From Pseudoalteromonas luteoviolacea (GTDB lineage: Bacteria > Pseudomonadota > Gammaproteobacteria > Enterobacterales > Alteromonadaceae): DNA of 64,000 nucleotides. Position numbers and translations under genes: made by a program. The stretch lies in NCBI RefSeq assembly GCF_000814765.1, contig NZ_JWIC01000010.1, positions 10,001 through 74,000 on the forward strand, written 5' to 3'. The notes beneath the pieces were generated by a model. That model was not told the DNA's origin. It saw only the letters and a program-made list of their open reading frames with translations, and made no database searches. Below, in pieces: positions 35,262 through 44,154 of this stretch. Each line of letters starts with the position of its first letter. Position 1 is the first letter of the stretch.

Positions 35262-36161
35262 ATGGCTTTAACCCACCTTCAGCAACTTGAAGCTGAAAGT
35301 ATAAAGATTATTCGCGAAGTCGCTGCAGAGTTTGATAACCCAGTGATGCTTTACTCTATTGGTAAAGACTCTTCAGTGTTACTGCATTTGGCTCGTAAAG
35401 CATTTTACCCAGCAAAAATTCCTTTCCCTCTACTGCACGTAGATACGGATTGGAAATTCCGTGAAATGATTGAGTTTCGCGACCGCTTGGCAAAAGAATA
35501 TAACTTTGACCTGATTGTTCATAAGAACCCTGAAGGCATCGCCATGGGCGTCGGCCCGTTTACACACGGCTCGGCGAAACACACTGACGTGATGAAAACG
35601 CAGGGCTTAAAACAAGCACTTGATAAGTATGGCTTTGACGCTGCATTCGGTGGGGCACGACGCGACGAAGAGAAATCACGAGCGAAAGAGCGTGTTTATT
35701 CATTCCGCGATAAGCATCACCGTTGGGATCCTAAAAATCAACGCCCAGAACTTTGGAATACCTATAACAGCCAAGTAAATCCTGGTGAGAGTATCCGTGT
35801 ATTCCCGCTCTCTAACTGGACTGAGCTTGATATTTGGCAATATATCTACCAAGAAAATATCGAAATTGTCCCTCTGTACTTGTCAGATAAGCGCCCTGTG
35901 GTTGAGCGTAACGGCACATTGATCATGGTTGATGACGAGCGTATGCCACTAGAAGAAGGTGAAGTGCCAGAAATGAAGTCTGTGCGTTTCCGTACGCTAG
36001 GTTGCTACCCGCTAACAGGCGCAGTTGAATCTGAAGCCAATACACTAACTGGCATCATCGAAGAAATGCTGCTATCCACATCATCAGAGCGCGAGGGCCG
36101 TGTTATTGACCACGACTCAGCAGGCTCTATGGAGAAGAAAAAACGCGAGGGGTATTTCTAA
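35262..36161 (+). CDS. cysD: Sulfate adenylyltransferase small subunit
   Basis: With CysN, CysD forms adenosine phosphosulfate (APS) from ATP and sulfate. It has 299 aa (E. coli 302). The ATP-pyrophosphatase loop SIGKDS is at about residues 32-37, and GGARRDEEKSRAKER follows. Its stop codon overlaps the cysN start (TAATG), implying coupled translation of the heterodimer. Confidence 0.97.
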   Translation: MALTHLQQLEAESIKIIREVAAEFDNPVMLYSIGKDSSVLLHLARKAFYPAKIPFPLLHVDTDWKFREMIEFRDRLAKEYNFDLIVHKNPEGIAMGVGPFTHGSAKHTDVMKTQGLKQALDKYGFDAAFGGARRDEEKSRAKERVYSFRDKHHRWDPKNQRPELWNTYNSQVNPGESIRVFPLSNWTELDIWQYIYQENIEIVPLYLSDKRPVVERNGTLIMVDDERMPLEEGEVPEMKSVRFRTLGCYPLTGAVESEANTLTGIIEEMLLSTSSEREGRVIDHDSAGSMEKKKREGYF

Positions 36162-37576
36162 TGTCAACAGCGAACGAAGTAAGAGAACTGGGCATTGAGG
36201 CCTATCTATCTCGTCAACAAGACAAAAGCTTATTACGCATGATGACTTGTGGTAGCGTTGATGACGGTAAGTCGACACTTATCGGCCGCTTGCTACATGA
36301 CAGCCACCAAATTTATGAAGATCAACTGGCTGCGCTTCACAAAGATAACGAAAAAGTCGGTAACGCTGGTGAAGAGCTAGATTTAGCACTGCTTGTAGAT
36401 GGTCTGCAAGCTGAGCGTGAGCAAGGTATCACCATTGACGTGGCATACCGTTATTTCTCAACGGCAAAACGTAAGTTCATCATTGCGGACACTCCTGGAC
36501 ATGAGCAGTATACCCGCAACATGGTAACGGGTGCTTCAACGAGTGATCTGGCTATTATCTTGGTTGATGCTCGTTACGGTGTGCAGGTACAAACTAAACG
36601 TCATAGCTTTATCTGTGACTCTTTAGGTATCAAGCAGTTTGTGGTTGCTATCAACAAAATGGACATCGTTGATTTTGACGAAGCCGTTTTTGAGAAGATC
36701 AAAGCAGATTATTTGCAGTTTGCTGAGCAACTTAATGTTTCAGACATCAAGTTTATTCCAATGTCTGCTCTTAAAGGCGATAACGTAGTAACACGCTCTG
36801 AAAAGACGCCTTACTACACTGACAAACCACTCCTTGAGCTACTGGAAGATTCTCCTGCAGCTGAAGCAAACCATGCTTTTGAAGCACGCTTCCCAGTTCA
36901 GTATGTGGTACGTCCAAACTTAGATTTTCGTGGTTTCCAAGGCACGCTAACCTCAGGTTCGTTGAATGCAGGTCAAGCTGTTAAAGTCCTACCATCGGGT
37001 AAGTCTTCAACCATCAAAGAGCTTGTCACTTTTGATGGCAATTTAGACCAAGCACAAACAGGTCAAGCATTTACGATTACTTTGGCAGATGAAATTGATG
37101 TCAGTCGCGGTGATGTTATTGTCCCTGCGGACTCTACCGCCACAGTGACAAATCTCATTCAAGCAAAGCTGGTATGGATGCACGAAGAACCGCTTGTATT
37201 AGGACAAAACTACAACTTCAAGTTGGGCAGTAAGAGTACGTCAGCCATTGTTCGCAAGATTGATCACACGATTGATGTGAACACGCTAGAGCAAGGTCAG
37301 GCGGAACAATTGCAATTGAATGAAATTGCGATCGTTACGCTTGAACTGACTGAAAGCATCGTGGCAGATATCTATCGCAACAACCACGAAACGGGTTCAT
37401 TCATCCTGATTGACCGCATCAGCAACCTTACCATCGGTGCAGGTATGATTGAAGCGCTATTGGCTGAAGAGTCTGCAACGACGTCTGAGTTCAGTGCTTT
37501 TGAACTTGAATTCAACGCGTTAGTACGCAAGCACTTCCCACATTGGCAAGCGCTTGATATTAGCAAGTTGAAGTAA
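36161..37576 (+). CDS. cysN: Sulfate adenylyltransferase GTPase subunit
   Basis: EF-Tu-like GTPase that drives APS formation by CysD. It has 471 aa. The P-loop GSVDDGKST is at 31-39, DTPGH near 110 and NKMD near 165. There is no C-terminal APS kinase domain, so it is not a CysNC fusion, which agrees with the separate cysC downstream. Confidence 0.97.
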   Translation: MSTANEVRELGIEAYLSRQQDKSLLRMMTCGSVDDGKSTLIGRLLHDSHQIYEDQLAALHKDNEKVGNAGEELDLALLVDGLQAEREQGITIDVAYRYFSTAKRKFIIADTPGHEQYTRNMVTGASTSDLAIILVDARYGVQVQTKRHSFICDSLGIKQFVVAINKMDIVDFDEAVFEKIKADYLQFAEQLNVSDIKFIPMSALKGDNVVTRSEKTPYYTDKPLLELLEDSPAAEANHAFEARFPVQYVVRPNLDFRGFQGTLTSGSLNAGQAVKVLPSGKSSTIKELVTFDGNLDQAQTGQAFTITLADEIDVSRGDVIVPADSTATVTNLIQAKLVWMHEEPLVLGQNYNFKLGSKSTSAIVRKIDHTIDVNTLEQGQAEQLQLNEIAIVTLELTESIVADIYRNNHETGSFILIDRISNLTIGAGMIEALLAEESATTSEFSAFELEFNALVRKHFPHWQALDISKLK

Positions 37577-37607
37577 GTGAAGTTATGCCTGTTATTGGGA
37601 GACAAAC

Positions 37608-39335
37608 GTGCTAGTTGATCAAATCATCTTAACAGGCATTATGATCGCTTTAGTCGTGTGCTTATTTGGCACACGACTCAATCCAGCTTGGTTATTTGTC
37701 AGCGCCATTGGTGTCAGTTATTTAACCGGATTAATCGAGTTGGAATCTATGTTGGTGAATTACGCCAACCCCTCTTTGATCACCCTTGTTTTACTGATCT
37801 TAGTCTCTATTGCCATTGAAAAAACAACGCTGGTACAAAAACTTGCCAGTACACTGGCCAGTGGTAGCTTGTCAAAGTCAGTGATGAAACTTGGCCTCTC
37901 TACTGCGTTTTTATCGTCTTTTACAAATAACACGGCGGTCGTCGCTTCGCTCATCAGTACCATCAAAGAGAGCCAAACACACTCGCCCTCTAAGTTATTA
38001 TTGCCACTGTCTTACACCGCCATCTTAGGCGGTACATTGACTTTAATTGGCACATCAACAAATTTAATCGTCAATGGCTTTGCCGTTGACGCCGGTATGG
38101 CTCCACTGGGCTTTTTTGACTTTACACTCGTCGGCTTCGGCGCATTGATTGTGGGCCTACTTACGATTTTATTGCTCCTTAAATTTCTCCCTGATCACGG
38201 TACCGAAGACCAAGAAGTCGTGCCATTTTATTTAGAAGGCAAGGTCGCTGCTGATTCAAAGCTGATCGGGCGTACTGTAGAAGAGAACGGCCTTCGCGAT
38301 TTAAAAGACTTATTCCTAGCAGAAATTATCCGCGGTGAACGACGCATATGCGCAGTCACCCCACAACAAGAGATTTGCCAAGGGGATGTTTTACTGTTTG
38401 TTGGTGACATAAAATCGGTGCCTTTATTGCGTCGCTTTGATGGCCTTCAGGTGGTACACGATAAACACGAAAAAGACGTGGAGCACCTAGTCGAAGTCGT
38501 CGTCAGTCAATCATCTAAATATATTGGTAAAACCATTAAAGAAATTCGTTTTCGCGAGCAGTTTCATGCTGCCGTTATCGCCATTCGTCGGGGTCATGAC
38601 CGTCTACAAGGTGGCCTTGGTAAAGTGAAATTACAAGCGGGCGACTCACTCATTTTAGCCCCGGGCAGTGACTTTTATAATCTACCGGATCTCAAACGCG
38701 AGTTTGTATATATCTCGGGTTTGGATTTACAAACACACTTGACCAAAAAGCAATCTGGCCATGTGCTGTTAGGATTTGCAGCGGTGATTGGTTTAGGGAT
38801 CTTTGACATTGTGCCTTTGGTAAAAGGGCTAATGGTATTACTACTTGCACTGGTGGCACTTGGCACCATCAAAGTGAACGAGATGAAACGCCGTTTTCCC
38901 ATTGAATTACTGGCGATTGTAGGCAGTGCAATTGGCCTTGCCAAATTAATGATAGAAACAGGCTTAGCCACACAACTCTCTGACGCGCTGTTTTTAATAC
39001 TCGGTGATTTTGGTCCTTATGGTGCCTTCATCGCCATTTTTGTGATGACTGTCGTCTTCACAGAACTTATCACCAACAATGCCGCGGCAGCACTGTCTTT
39101 TCCCGTTGCCTATGCATTGGCGGTTGGGTTTGGCGTTGATCCACTCCCATTTATTATGGCTGTTGCCTTTGGTGCATCAGCAAGCTTTATTTCCCCCTTT
39201 GGTTATCAAACAAACTTGATGGTGTATAGTGCCGGAAACTACCGCATAAAAGACTACGTCACGGTAGGCGTTCCGCTGTCAATTATTTACTCTATTACCG
39301 TCCTGACCTTGATCCCATTGGTCTTTCCCTTTTAA
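37608..39335 (+). CDS. SLC13-family permease with RCK_C domains (probable sulfate importer)
   Basis: Membrane transporter of 575 aa in the divalent-anion:sodium symporter family. There are roughly 10-12 hydrophobic segments, split by a soluble central region (about 200-370) that holds two TrkA-C (RCK_C) type domains. Family signatures NNTAVVASLIS and GTSTNLIVNG lie near 105-155, and the matching motif NNAAAALSFPVA near 490. It starts at a GTG eight bases after GGGAG and ends overlapping cysC (TAATG). Its place inside the cluster, and the absence of cysPTWA here, point to sulfate uptake; the substrate is inferred from context. Confidence 0.85.
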   Translation: MLVDQIILTGIMIALVVCLFGTRLNPAWLFVSAIGVSYLTGLIELESMLVNYANPSLITLVLLILVSIAIEKTTLVQKLASTLASGSLSKSVMKLGLSTAFLSSFTNNTAVVASLISTIKESQTHSPSKLLLPLSYTAILGGTLTLIGTSTNLIVNGFAVDAGMAPLGFFDFTLVGFGALIVGLLTILLLLKFLPDHGTEDQEVVPFYLEGKVAADSKLIGRTVEENGLRDLKDLFLAEIIRGERRICAVTPQQEICQGDVLLFVGDIKSVPLLRRFDGLQVVHDKHEKDVEHLVEVVVSQSSKYIGKTIKEIRFREQFHAAVIAIRRGHDRLQGGLGKVKLQAGDSLILAPGSDFYNLPDLKREFVYISGLDLQTHLTKKQSGHVLLGFAAVIGLGIFDIVPLVKGLMVLLLALVALGTIKVNEMKRRFPIELLAIVGSAIGLAKLMIETGLATQLSDALFLILGDFGPYGAFIAIFVMTVVFTELITNNAAAALSFPVAYALAVGFGVDPLPFIMAVAFGASASFISPFGYQTNLMVYSAGNYRIKDYVTVGVPLSIIYSITVLTLIPLVFPF

Positions 39336-39943
39336 TGGATAGCTTCATGGATAAAAATATTGTTTGGCATAATTATGCCGTTGAAAAAACACATCGCAGT
39401 GAGCTCAAAGGCCATAAACCTGTGATCCTTTGGTTCACTGGCTTTTCAGGCTCAGGGAAAAGTACAGTGGCCAATGCCCTTGAAAGTGCCCTTCATCAAA
39501 GTGGTGTACATACCTATTTGCTTGATGGTGACAATGTTAGGCATGGGCTATGTAAAGACCTTGGCTTCAGCGACACCGATCGCATTGAAAATATTCGTCG
39601 AGTAGGTGAGCTCAGTAAACTGATGGTTGATGCAGGTCTTATCGTATTAACCGCATTTATTTCACCGTTTCAAGCGGAACGAGATATGGTGAGAGACCTC
39701 GTAGAAGACGGCGAATTTATCGAAGTATTTTTAGATACACCGCTGGAAGTCTGCGAGCAGCGAGACCCCAAAGGCTTATACAAAAAAGCCCGCGCAGGTG
39801 AGATCAAGCACTTTACGGGTATCGACTCTGAATATCAGCCACCCGTTGCACCTGAGATAAGATTGAACACGGGTGAGAATTCACTTGAGCAGTCCGTCCA
39901 GCAACTGGTAGATTACTTGAAAGATAAAAACATCATCCAGTAG
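39335..39943 (+). CDS. cysC: Adenylylsulfate kinase
   Basis: CysC phosphorylates APS at the 3' position to give PAPS. It has 202 aa. The P-loop GFSGSGKST is at 36-44, and DGDNVRHGL and the KGLYKKARAGEIKHFTGI lid are present. A start at the second ATG (four codons on) is also possible. It overlaps the permease stop codon. PAPS is what the CysH of this window needs. Confidence 0.96.
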   Translation: MDSFMDKNIVWHNYAVEKTHRSELKGHKPVILWFTGFSGSGKSTVANALESALHQSGVHTYLLDGDNVRHGLCKDLGFSDTDRIENIRRVGELSKLMVDAGLIVLTAFISPFQAERDMVRDLVEDGEFIEVFLDTPLEVCEQRDPKGLYKKARAGEIKHFTGIDSEYQPPVAPEIRLNTGENSLEQSVQQLVDYLKDKNIIQ

Positions 39944-39955
39944 CAAGGATAACCT

Positions 39956-40726
39956 ATGAATGATACCGACCTGCTCGAAGAACTCGTCGAGCTTGCCCGC
40001 CTTGCAGGCGAGGAAATTATGCAGATCTATGCCAAAGATTTTGCCATCGAGTATAAAAATGACGATAGCCCAGTCACCGAGGCTGACTTAGCCGCCAACC
40101 GAGTGATTACCGCAGGTCTTTCGCGCTTAACACCTGAAATCCCTATCCTCAGTGAAGAAAGCGCCAACATCAGCTGGCAAGAACGCCAAACTTGGCAACG
40201 TTATTGGCTGGTTGATCCAATCGATGGCACCAAAGAGTTCATTAAGAAAAACGGTGAATTCACCGTGAATATTGCACTGATTGAGCACGGTAAGCCAACC
40301 ATGGGCGTGGTCTTTGCGCCGGCACTGAACGTGTGCTACTTGGCTGCACACAGTATTGGTGCATTTAGAGAATGTGGTGAAGCCCGAATTGAGCTCAAAG
40401 TGACCAAGAAACCAAATAAAGGCACTATTAAAGTCGTTGGTTCTCGCTCTCATCCCTCACCTGCACTGGCTGAGTATCTAGGGCAATTTGACGACATCGA
40501 AATGGTGCCCAAAGGCAGTTCACTCAAGCTGTGTTTAGTCGCTGAAGGTGAAGCAGATATTTACCCTCGACTTGGCCCAACCAGCGAGTGGGACACTGGT
40601 GCAGGCCACGCTGTTGCAAGCGTAGCTGGTGCAACAGTTAGCCAAATCGATGGCTCTCCTCTCACATACAATCAAAAAGAGTCTTATCTGAATCCATTCT
40701 TTGTGGTTTCAAGGCTCGAAAGCTAA
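39956..40726 (+). CDS. cysQ: 3'(2'),5'-bisphosphate nucleotidase
   Basis: CysQ removes the 3' phosphate from PAP, the by-product of PAPS reduction. It has 256 aa of the inositol monophosphatase fold. Metal-binding motifs LSEES (near 65), WLVDPIDGTKEF (near 88) and SEWDTGAGHAV (near 210) are all present. It starts 13 bp after cysC and is followed by a stem-loop with a T-rich tail. Confidence 0.95.
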   Translation: MNDTDLLEELVELARLAGEEIMQIYAKDFAIEYKNDDSPVTEADLAANRVITAGLSRLTPEIPILSEESANISWQERQTWQRYWLVDPIDGTKEFIKKNGEFTVNIALIEHGKPTMGVVFAPALNVCYLAAHSIGAFRECGEARIELKVTKKPNKGTIKVVGSRSHPSPALAEYLGQFDDIEMVPKGSSLKLCLVAEGEADIYPRLGPTSEWDTGAGHAVASVAGATVSQIDGSPLTYNQKESYLNPFFVVSRLES

Positions 40727-40734
40727 GCGGCTTT

Positions 40735-40770
40735 GAGTGCTCTATCAGGGCACTCTTAATCTCTCTTTTC
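40735..40770 (+). terminator. Terminator after cysQ
   Basis: GAGTGCTC (40735-40742) and GGGCACTC (40748-40755) form an 8-bp stem (one G-U pair) with a five-base loop, followed by a T-rich stretch. It is a moderately good intrinsic terminator for the sulfate cluster. Confidence 0.65.
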
Positions 40771-40900
40771 TTCCTTTCAAAGGGTTATGCTGGGCTTTTT
40801 CATCACATACTTATACTATAGCGTCCATTGAACTTGGCTTAACTCTTAAAGTAGCTAATACCGTTTTGTTTGGAAACTCTCTTTCTTGTTGGAATTAAAT

Positions 40901-41920
40901 ATGGACTTTACTAAGCGCTATGCGACCCTGCTTTTGGCTTTATGTACCCAAAGTGCACATGCTGCAAGTGCCTCAGAAGATGAGGTCGCTGCCCTAAATC
41001 AATGTATTTTAAATCAGACTATTTCTGGAGATGATACCCGTACAATTAAAGAAGTACGCGGGTATTGTGAGCAGCAAGTAAGTGCACTGAGTCAACTCGA
41101 CAAGCGTATGGCCAGAGAGCGAGTCACTGAAAAAAACCGTAATGTGCTGACCCCTCACCATAGAAATTATATTCTGCCGGTATCATACATAAAAAATCCC
41201 AATAACCGCCCATTTGACGGCTTTGCTGACAAGGCTAATAAAGAAGGCGAACCCCTAGATAACGTTGAAGCAAAATATCAGATTTCATTAAAGCTGCCGA
41301 TTTATCACAACTTTAAAGATAAAGATCAGGCCATTTATATGGGCGTCACGCTGCAGTCGTATTGGCAGGTGTATAACAAAGATATTTCATCTCCTTTTAG
41401 AGAAACTAATTATGAGCCCGAAATATTTTGGGTTAATTTTTTAGATGACGAAAATGTCTTATGGGGCGATGAAATGGCTTTTGTGCTGGGTATTTCGCAC
41501 CAGTCAAATGGTAGAAGCCAACCAAACTCGCGCTCTTGGAACCGCATCTATGCCAATTTCATTTGGGAATATGATGGGTTTGTATTTAGCTTCAAGCCTT
41601 GGTATCGGCTGCCAGAAGATGAAAAACCTGAAGATAATTTAGCCAAAGGCGATGATAACCCTGATATCCACAAATATATGGGCTACTTTGAGCTTAGCGG
41701 TGCCTACCGCTTTGACAATGACCATGAAGTTGGCATGATGCTGCGCAATAATGCAGGCGGTGATAATAGAGGGGCTGTACAACTAGATTGGTCCTTCCCC
41801 ATAACAGGGCGCGTTCGTGGCTATGCGCAATATTTCAATGGGTATGGAGAAAGTCTCATCGATTACAACGCTCACATCCAAAGACTAGGCCTTGGTATCG
41901 CCATTACTGACTTACTTTAA
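40901..41920 (+). CDS. pldA: Outer-membrane phospholipase A
   Basis: OMPLA hydrolyses phospholipids misplaced in the outer leaflet of the outer membrane. The 339-aa protein starts at the ATG at 40901 after TTGGAA, with a signal peptide ending near AHA (about residue 20). The active-site motif GISHQSNGRSQPNSRSWNR holds the expected His, Ser and Asn of the family triad. The C-terminal half has the alternating pattern of a beta barrel. An N-terminal extension of about 80 residues with two Cys precedes the barrel. It is monocistronic, with a terminator after it. Confidence 0.93.
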   Translation: MDFTKRYATLLLALCTQSAHAASASEDEVAALNQCILNQTISGDDTRTIKEVRGYCEQQVSALSQLDKRMARERVTEKNRNVLTPHHRNYILPVSYIKNPNNRPFDGFADKANKEGEPLDNVEAKYQISLKLPIYHNFKDKDQAIYMGVTLQSYWQVYNKDISSPFRETNYEPEIFWVNFLDDENVLWGDEMAFVLGISHQSNGRSQPNSRSWNRIYANFIWEYDGFVFSFKPWYRLPEDEKPEDNLAKGDDNPDIHKYMGYFELSGAYRFDNDHEVGMMLRNNAGGDNRGAVQLDWSFPITGRVRGYAQYFNGYGESLIDYNAHIQRLGLGIAITDLL

Positions 41921-41930
41921 AGCCTTAGCA

Positions 41931-41965
41931 ATCCGGTCAAGACTCACTTGACCGGATACGTTTTT
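41931..41965 (+). terminator. pldA terminator
   Basis: ATCCGGTCAAG (41931-41941) and CTTGACCGGAT (41947-41957) form a perfect 11-bp stem with a five-base loop, followed by ACG and T5. It is a strong intrinsic terminator on the plus strand, directly before the end of the convergent gene. Confidence 0.9.
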
Positions 41966-41966
41966 C

Positions 41967-42860
41967 CTAACGCTTCACAAAGAAAACACCACAAAACTTT
42001 GCGACTAACACATCACCATCGTACACATTCACTGGCACCGTGTACTTAGCTTTTCCTTCAGTCTCAAGCTCTGTCAACTCACCACTACACTCGGACAAAG
42101 TCACCGTCGCACCTGGTGCTGTCGTGAGCGGCTTTAGGTATTTAATTTCAGCATCCGCAAGGACGATATCGCCTTCGAGGTTCAGCTCTTTTAATGCCAA
42201 ATATGTTGCGCCCCACCCGGTCAGGGTCGCCATACTGTAGATCGAACCTGCAAACATAGAATTATGTAAATTTAAGTTGGCTTTCAGATCTGCTTTTGTA
42301 GAGAACTGCCAATCGGTGTAACTTTCAACTTTTATCCCCATGGCATCACTAATAGGAATGGACTCACGCCATGTATCTTGTAAAATTTGCGTCCAATCTG
42401 GGTGTCTAAACCAACCTGGCTCTGATGGCTTTTGCTTGACCATTTTCCAATGTTGCACATCTCCATATGCAAGGTGTGCTTTTTCAACCACTTTATAGCC
42501 ATGACGTTCATAAAACGCCAAAGCACGTTCTCTGGCAAACAACACCAGCTCTTGGGCATCTTGCGTCCACGCAATCTTTTCTAACTCATGCAAAAGTCGG
42601 CTACCCAAGTGCTGACCTCGGTGCGCTTCACCTACAGCCATGTAACGCACTTGTGCTTGAAGGTGATTATTAAAGTGTAAACGCGCGACCGCCAGCACTT
42701 CGCCTTCATTATTTTTGATGTACCTGTGCTCGGCATCTTGCTCTAAATCGTCTTGCTCTGAGCCTCTTGGTTGATCCCATGGTGCTCTGAGAACCTGCCA
42801 ACGCAATTGATAGTAGTCTTGCCAATCTTGGCTACTTTGCGGCGAAATGACTGGAAACAT
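41967..42860 (-). CDS. GNAT acetyltransferase / hotdog thioesterase-like fusion (YiiD-like)
   Basis: Two-domain protein of 297 aa. Residues about 1-145 form a GNAT acetyltransferase with RYMAVGEAHRGQHLGSRLL in the acetyl-CoA loop. Residues about 150-297 form the YiiD C-terminal hotdog domain with NLNLHNSMFAGSIYSMATLT. E. coli YiiD has the same architecture and has been linked to malonyl-ACP decarboxylation in fatty-acid initiation; whether this protein shares that activity is inferred. In E. coli yiiD lies beside dtd and yihY, and here dtd and yihY are within 4 kb. Confidence 0.88.
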   Translation of the reverse strand: MFPVISPQSSQDWQDYYQLRWQVLRAPWDQPRGSEQDDLEQDAEHRYIKNNEGEVLAVARLHFNNHLQAQVRYMAVGEAHRGQHLGSRLLHELEKIAWTQDAQELVLFARERALAFYERHGYKVVEKAHLAYGDVQHWKMVKQKPSEPGWFRHPDWTQILQDTWRESIPISDAMGIKVESYTDWQFSTKADLKANLNLHNSMFAGSIYSMATLTGWGATYLALKELNLEGDIVLADAEIKYLKPLTTAPGATVTLSECSGELTELETEGKAKYTVPVNVYDGDVLVAKFCGVFFVKR

Positions 42861-42936
42861 AATTACTCCTTTCTATGCACACCCAAGTGCGTGCCATTTT
42901 TGTGTTCTACCTTACAAGAAAAACTCTGAACAGGAA

Positions 42937-43719
42937 ATGTTCAACGCAAAATCACCGACTAAATGTGTAAAATCATCTAAACACAGTGGAATTACCGTAA
43001 TCCTTGTCTATGCTGATGGAACTATGCAAGATTTTTTGACTGAATCAGGAACCGTCAGCAACGATTTTGTAGCCCAAAGCCATGAGCTTGGCCACTTGTT
43101 ATATTGGCATAAGCACGGGAAAACGAGCATACAAGTTAGACAAGAAAAAACGCTTCGTTGGCTATTAATAAACAATACGTTACAGTCAATCGTTGAACTG
43201 AATCACCCGGAGCACTTGCTTTTCCCTCATTTGCAAGTGTTGGATACCTTGTGGCAAAAATACCCTAAACCTCACCGCGTACTCGAACTGGGACTGGGTG
43301 CTGGGGCCATTCGCGACTATTTACACAGTGTGCATGAAGACTGCCAGGTTATTTCCGTAGAAAACAATCCTGACATCATACATTGCTATAAACGGTACTT
43401 TGGCGGAGACCATATCAGTGAAGTCAATTGCAGTGACGCCTACAAAGTCTTAGAAGTCGACCACAATCACCCATTTAATTGGATTATCTTAGATTTATTC
43501 AGTGAATTGGATGCGCCACGCTTTTTATACCAGCACAAGTTTTACACCCTGTTACGCAATACATTAGCAGAACAGGGGGTATTATTTATCAACTTTATTG
43601 CCGAGCATGAGTCGCAACTCAAGCAGCTAGAGCATCTGCTTATTATCAACTTCGGAAAAAAGCCCCATATCCATCAAGTACCGGGGTATGCTAACCACAT
43701 TATTGTGGTTGAGCGCTAG
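42937..43719 (+). CDS. Spermidine-synthase-like methyltransferase-fold protein
   Basis: Protein of about 260 aa with the Rossmann-type fold of the spermidine synthase/methyltransferase group. Motif I reads VLELGLGAGAIRDYL, followed by ISVENNPDII and WIILDLFSELDAPRFLYQHK. The hallmark polyamine-binding tyrosine and aspartate pattern of true SpeE is not clear, so the substrate is unknown. The start is uncertain: an in-frame ATG at 42847 would overlap the divergent neighbour, and one at 43024 is also possible. The stop codon shares a CTAG with the stop of dtd on the other strand. Confidence 0.75.
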   Translation: MFNAKSPTKCVKSSKHSGITVILVYADGTMQDFLTESGTVSNDFVAQSHELGHLLYWHKHGKTSIQVRQEKTLRWLLINNTLQSIVELNHPEHLLFPHLQVLDTLWQKYPKPHRVLELGLGAGAIRDYLHSVHEDCQVISVENNPDIIHCYKRYFGGDHISEVNCSDAYKVLEVDHNHPFNWIILDLFSELDAPRFLYQHKFYTLLRNTLAEQGVLFINFIAEHESQLKQLEHLLIINFGKKPHIHQVPGYANHIIVVER

Positions 43720-44153
43720 ACCGATAAATTAAATGTCACTGGCCCATCGTTACACAAACTCACCTGCATATCCGCGGCAAATTGGCCCGTCGCCACTGTA
43801 ATACCAAGTGCTTTTGCCTGCTCAACAAAGTATTCATACAGTCGCTTTGCTTGTTCTGGCGTGCCCGCAGAAGAAAAACTCGGTCGCATGCCTTTTTTTG
43901 TGTCCGCAGCCAACGTAAATTGCGAGACCACAAGTAATTCACCACCAATGTCTTTGAGGCTGAGGTTCATTTTTCCTGCATCATCGGTGAAAATTCGATA
44001 GTTACTGACTTTATGCAGTAATTTATCTGCACTTTGCTCATCATCCACTTTTTCGACACCGAGCAAAAGTAAGATACCCTGCTGAATTTCACCCACAACG
44101 TCTCCACTCACTTCGACTTTTGCAAACTTGACCCTTTGAATTAATCCTTGCAC
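43716..44153 (-). CDS. dtd: D-aminoacyl-tRNA deacylase
   Basis: Dtd removes D-amino acids (and glycine from tRNA-Ala) from mischarged tRNAs. It has 145 aa, the standard size. The catalytic motif VSQFTLAADT and the cross-subunit NDGPVTFNLSV at the C-terminus are intact. It follows the proline iminopeptidase gene after one base, and yihY before it, as a three-gene operon. Confidence 0.97.
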   Translation of the reverse strand: MQGLIQRVKFAKVEVSGDVVGEIQQGILLLLGVEKVDDEQSADKLLHKVSNYRIFTDDAGKMNLSLKDIGGELLVVSQFTLAADTKKGMRPSFSSAGTPEQAKRLYEYFVEQAKALGITVATGQFAADMQVSLCNDGPVTFNLSV

Positions 44154-44154
44154 G

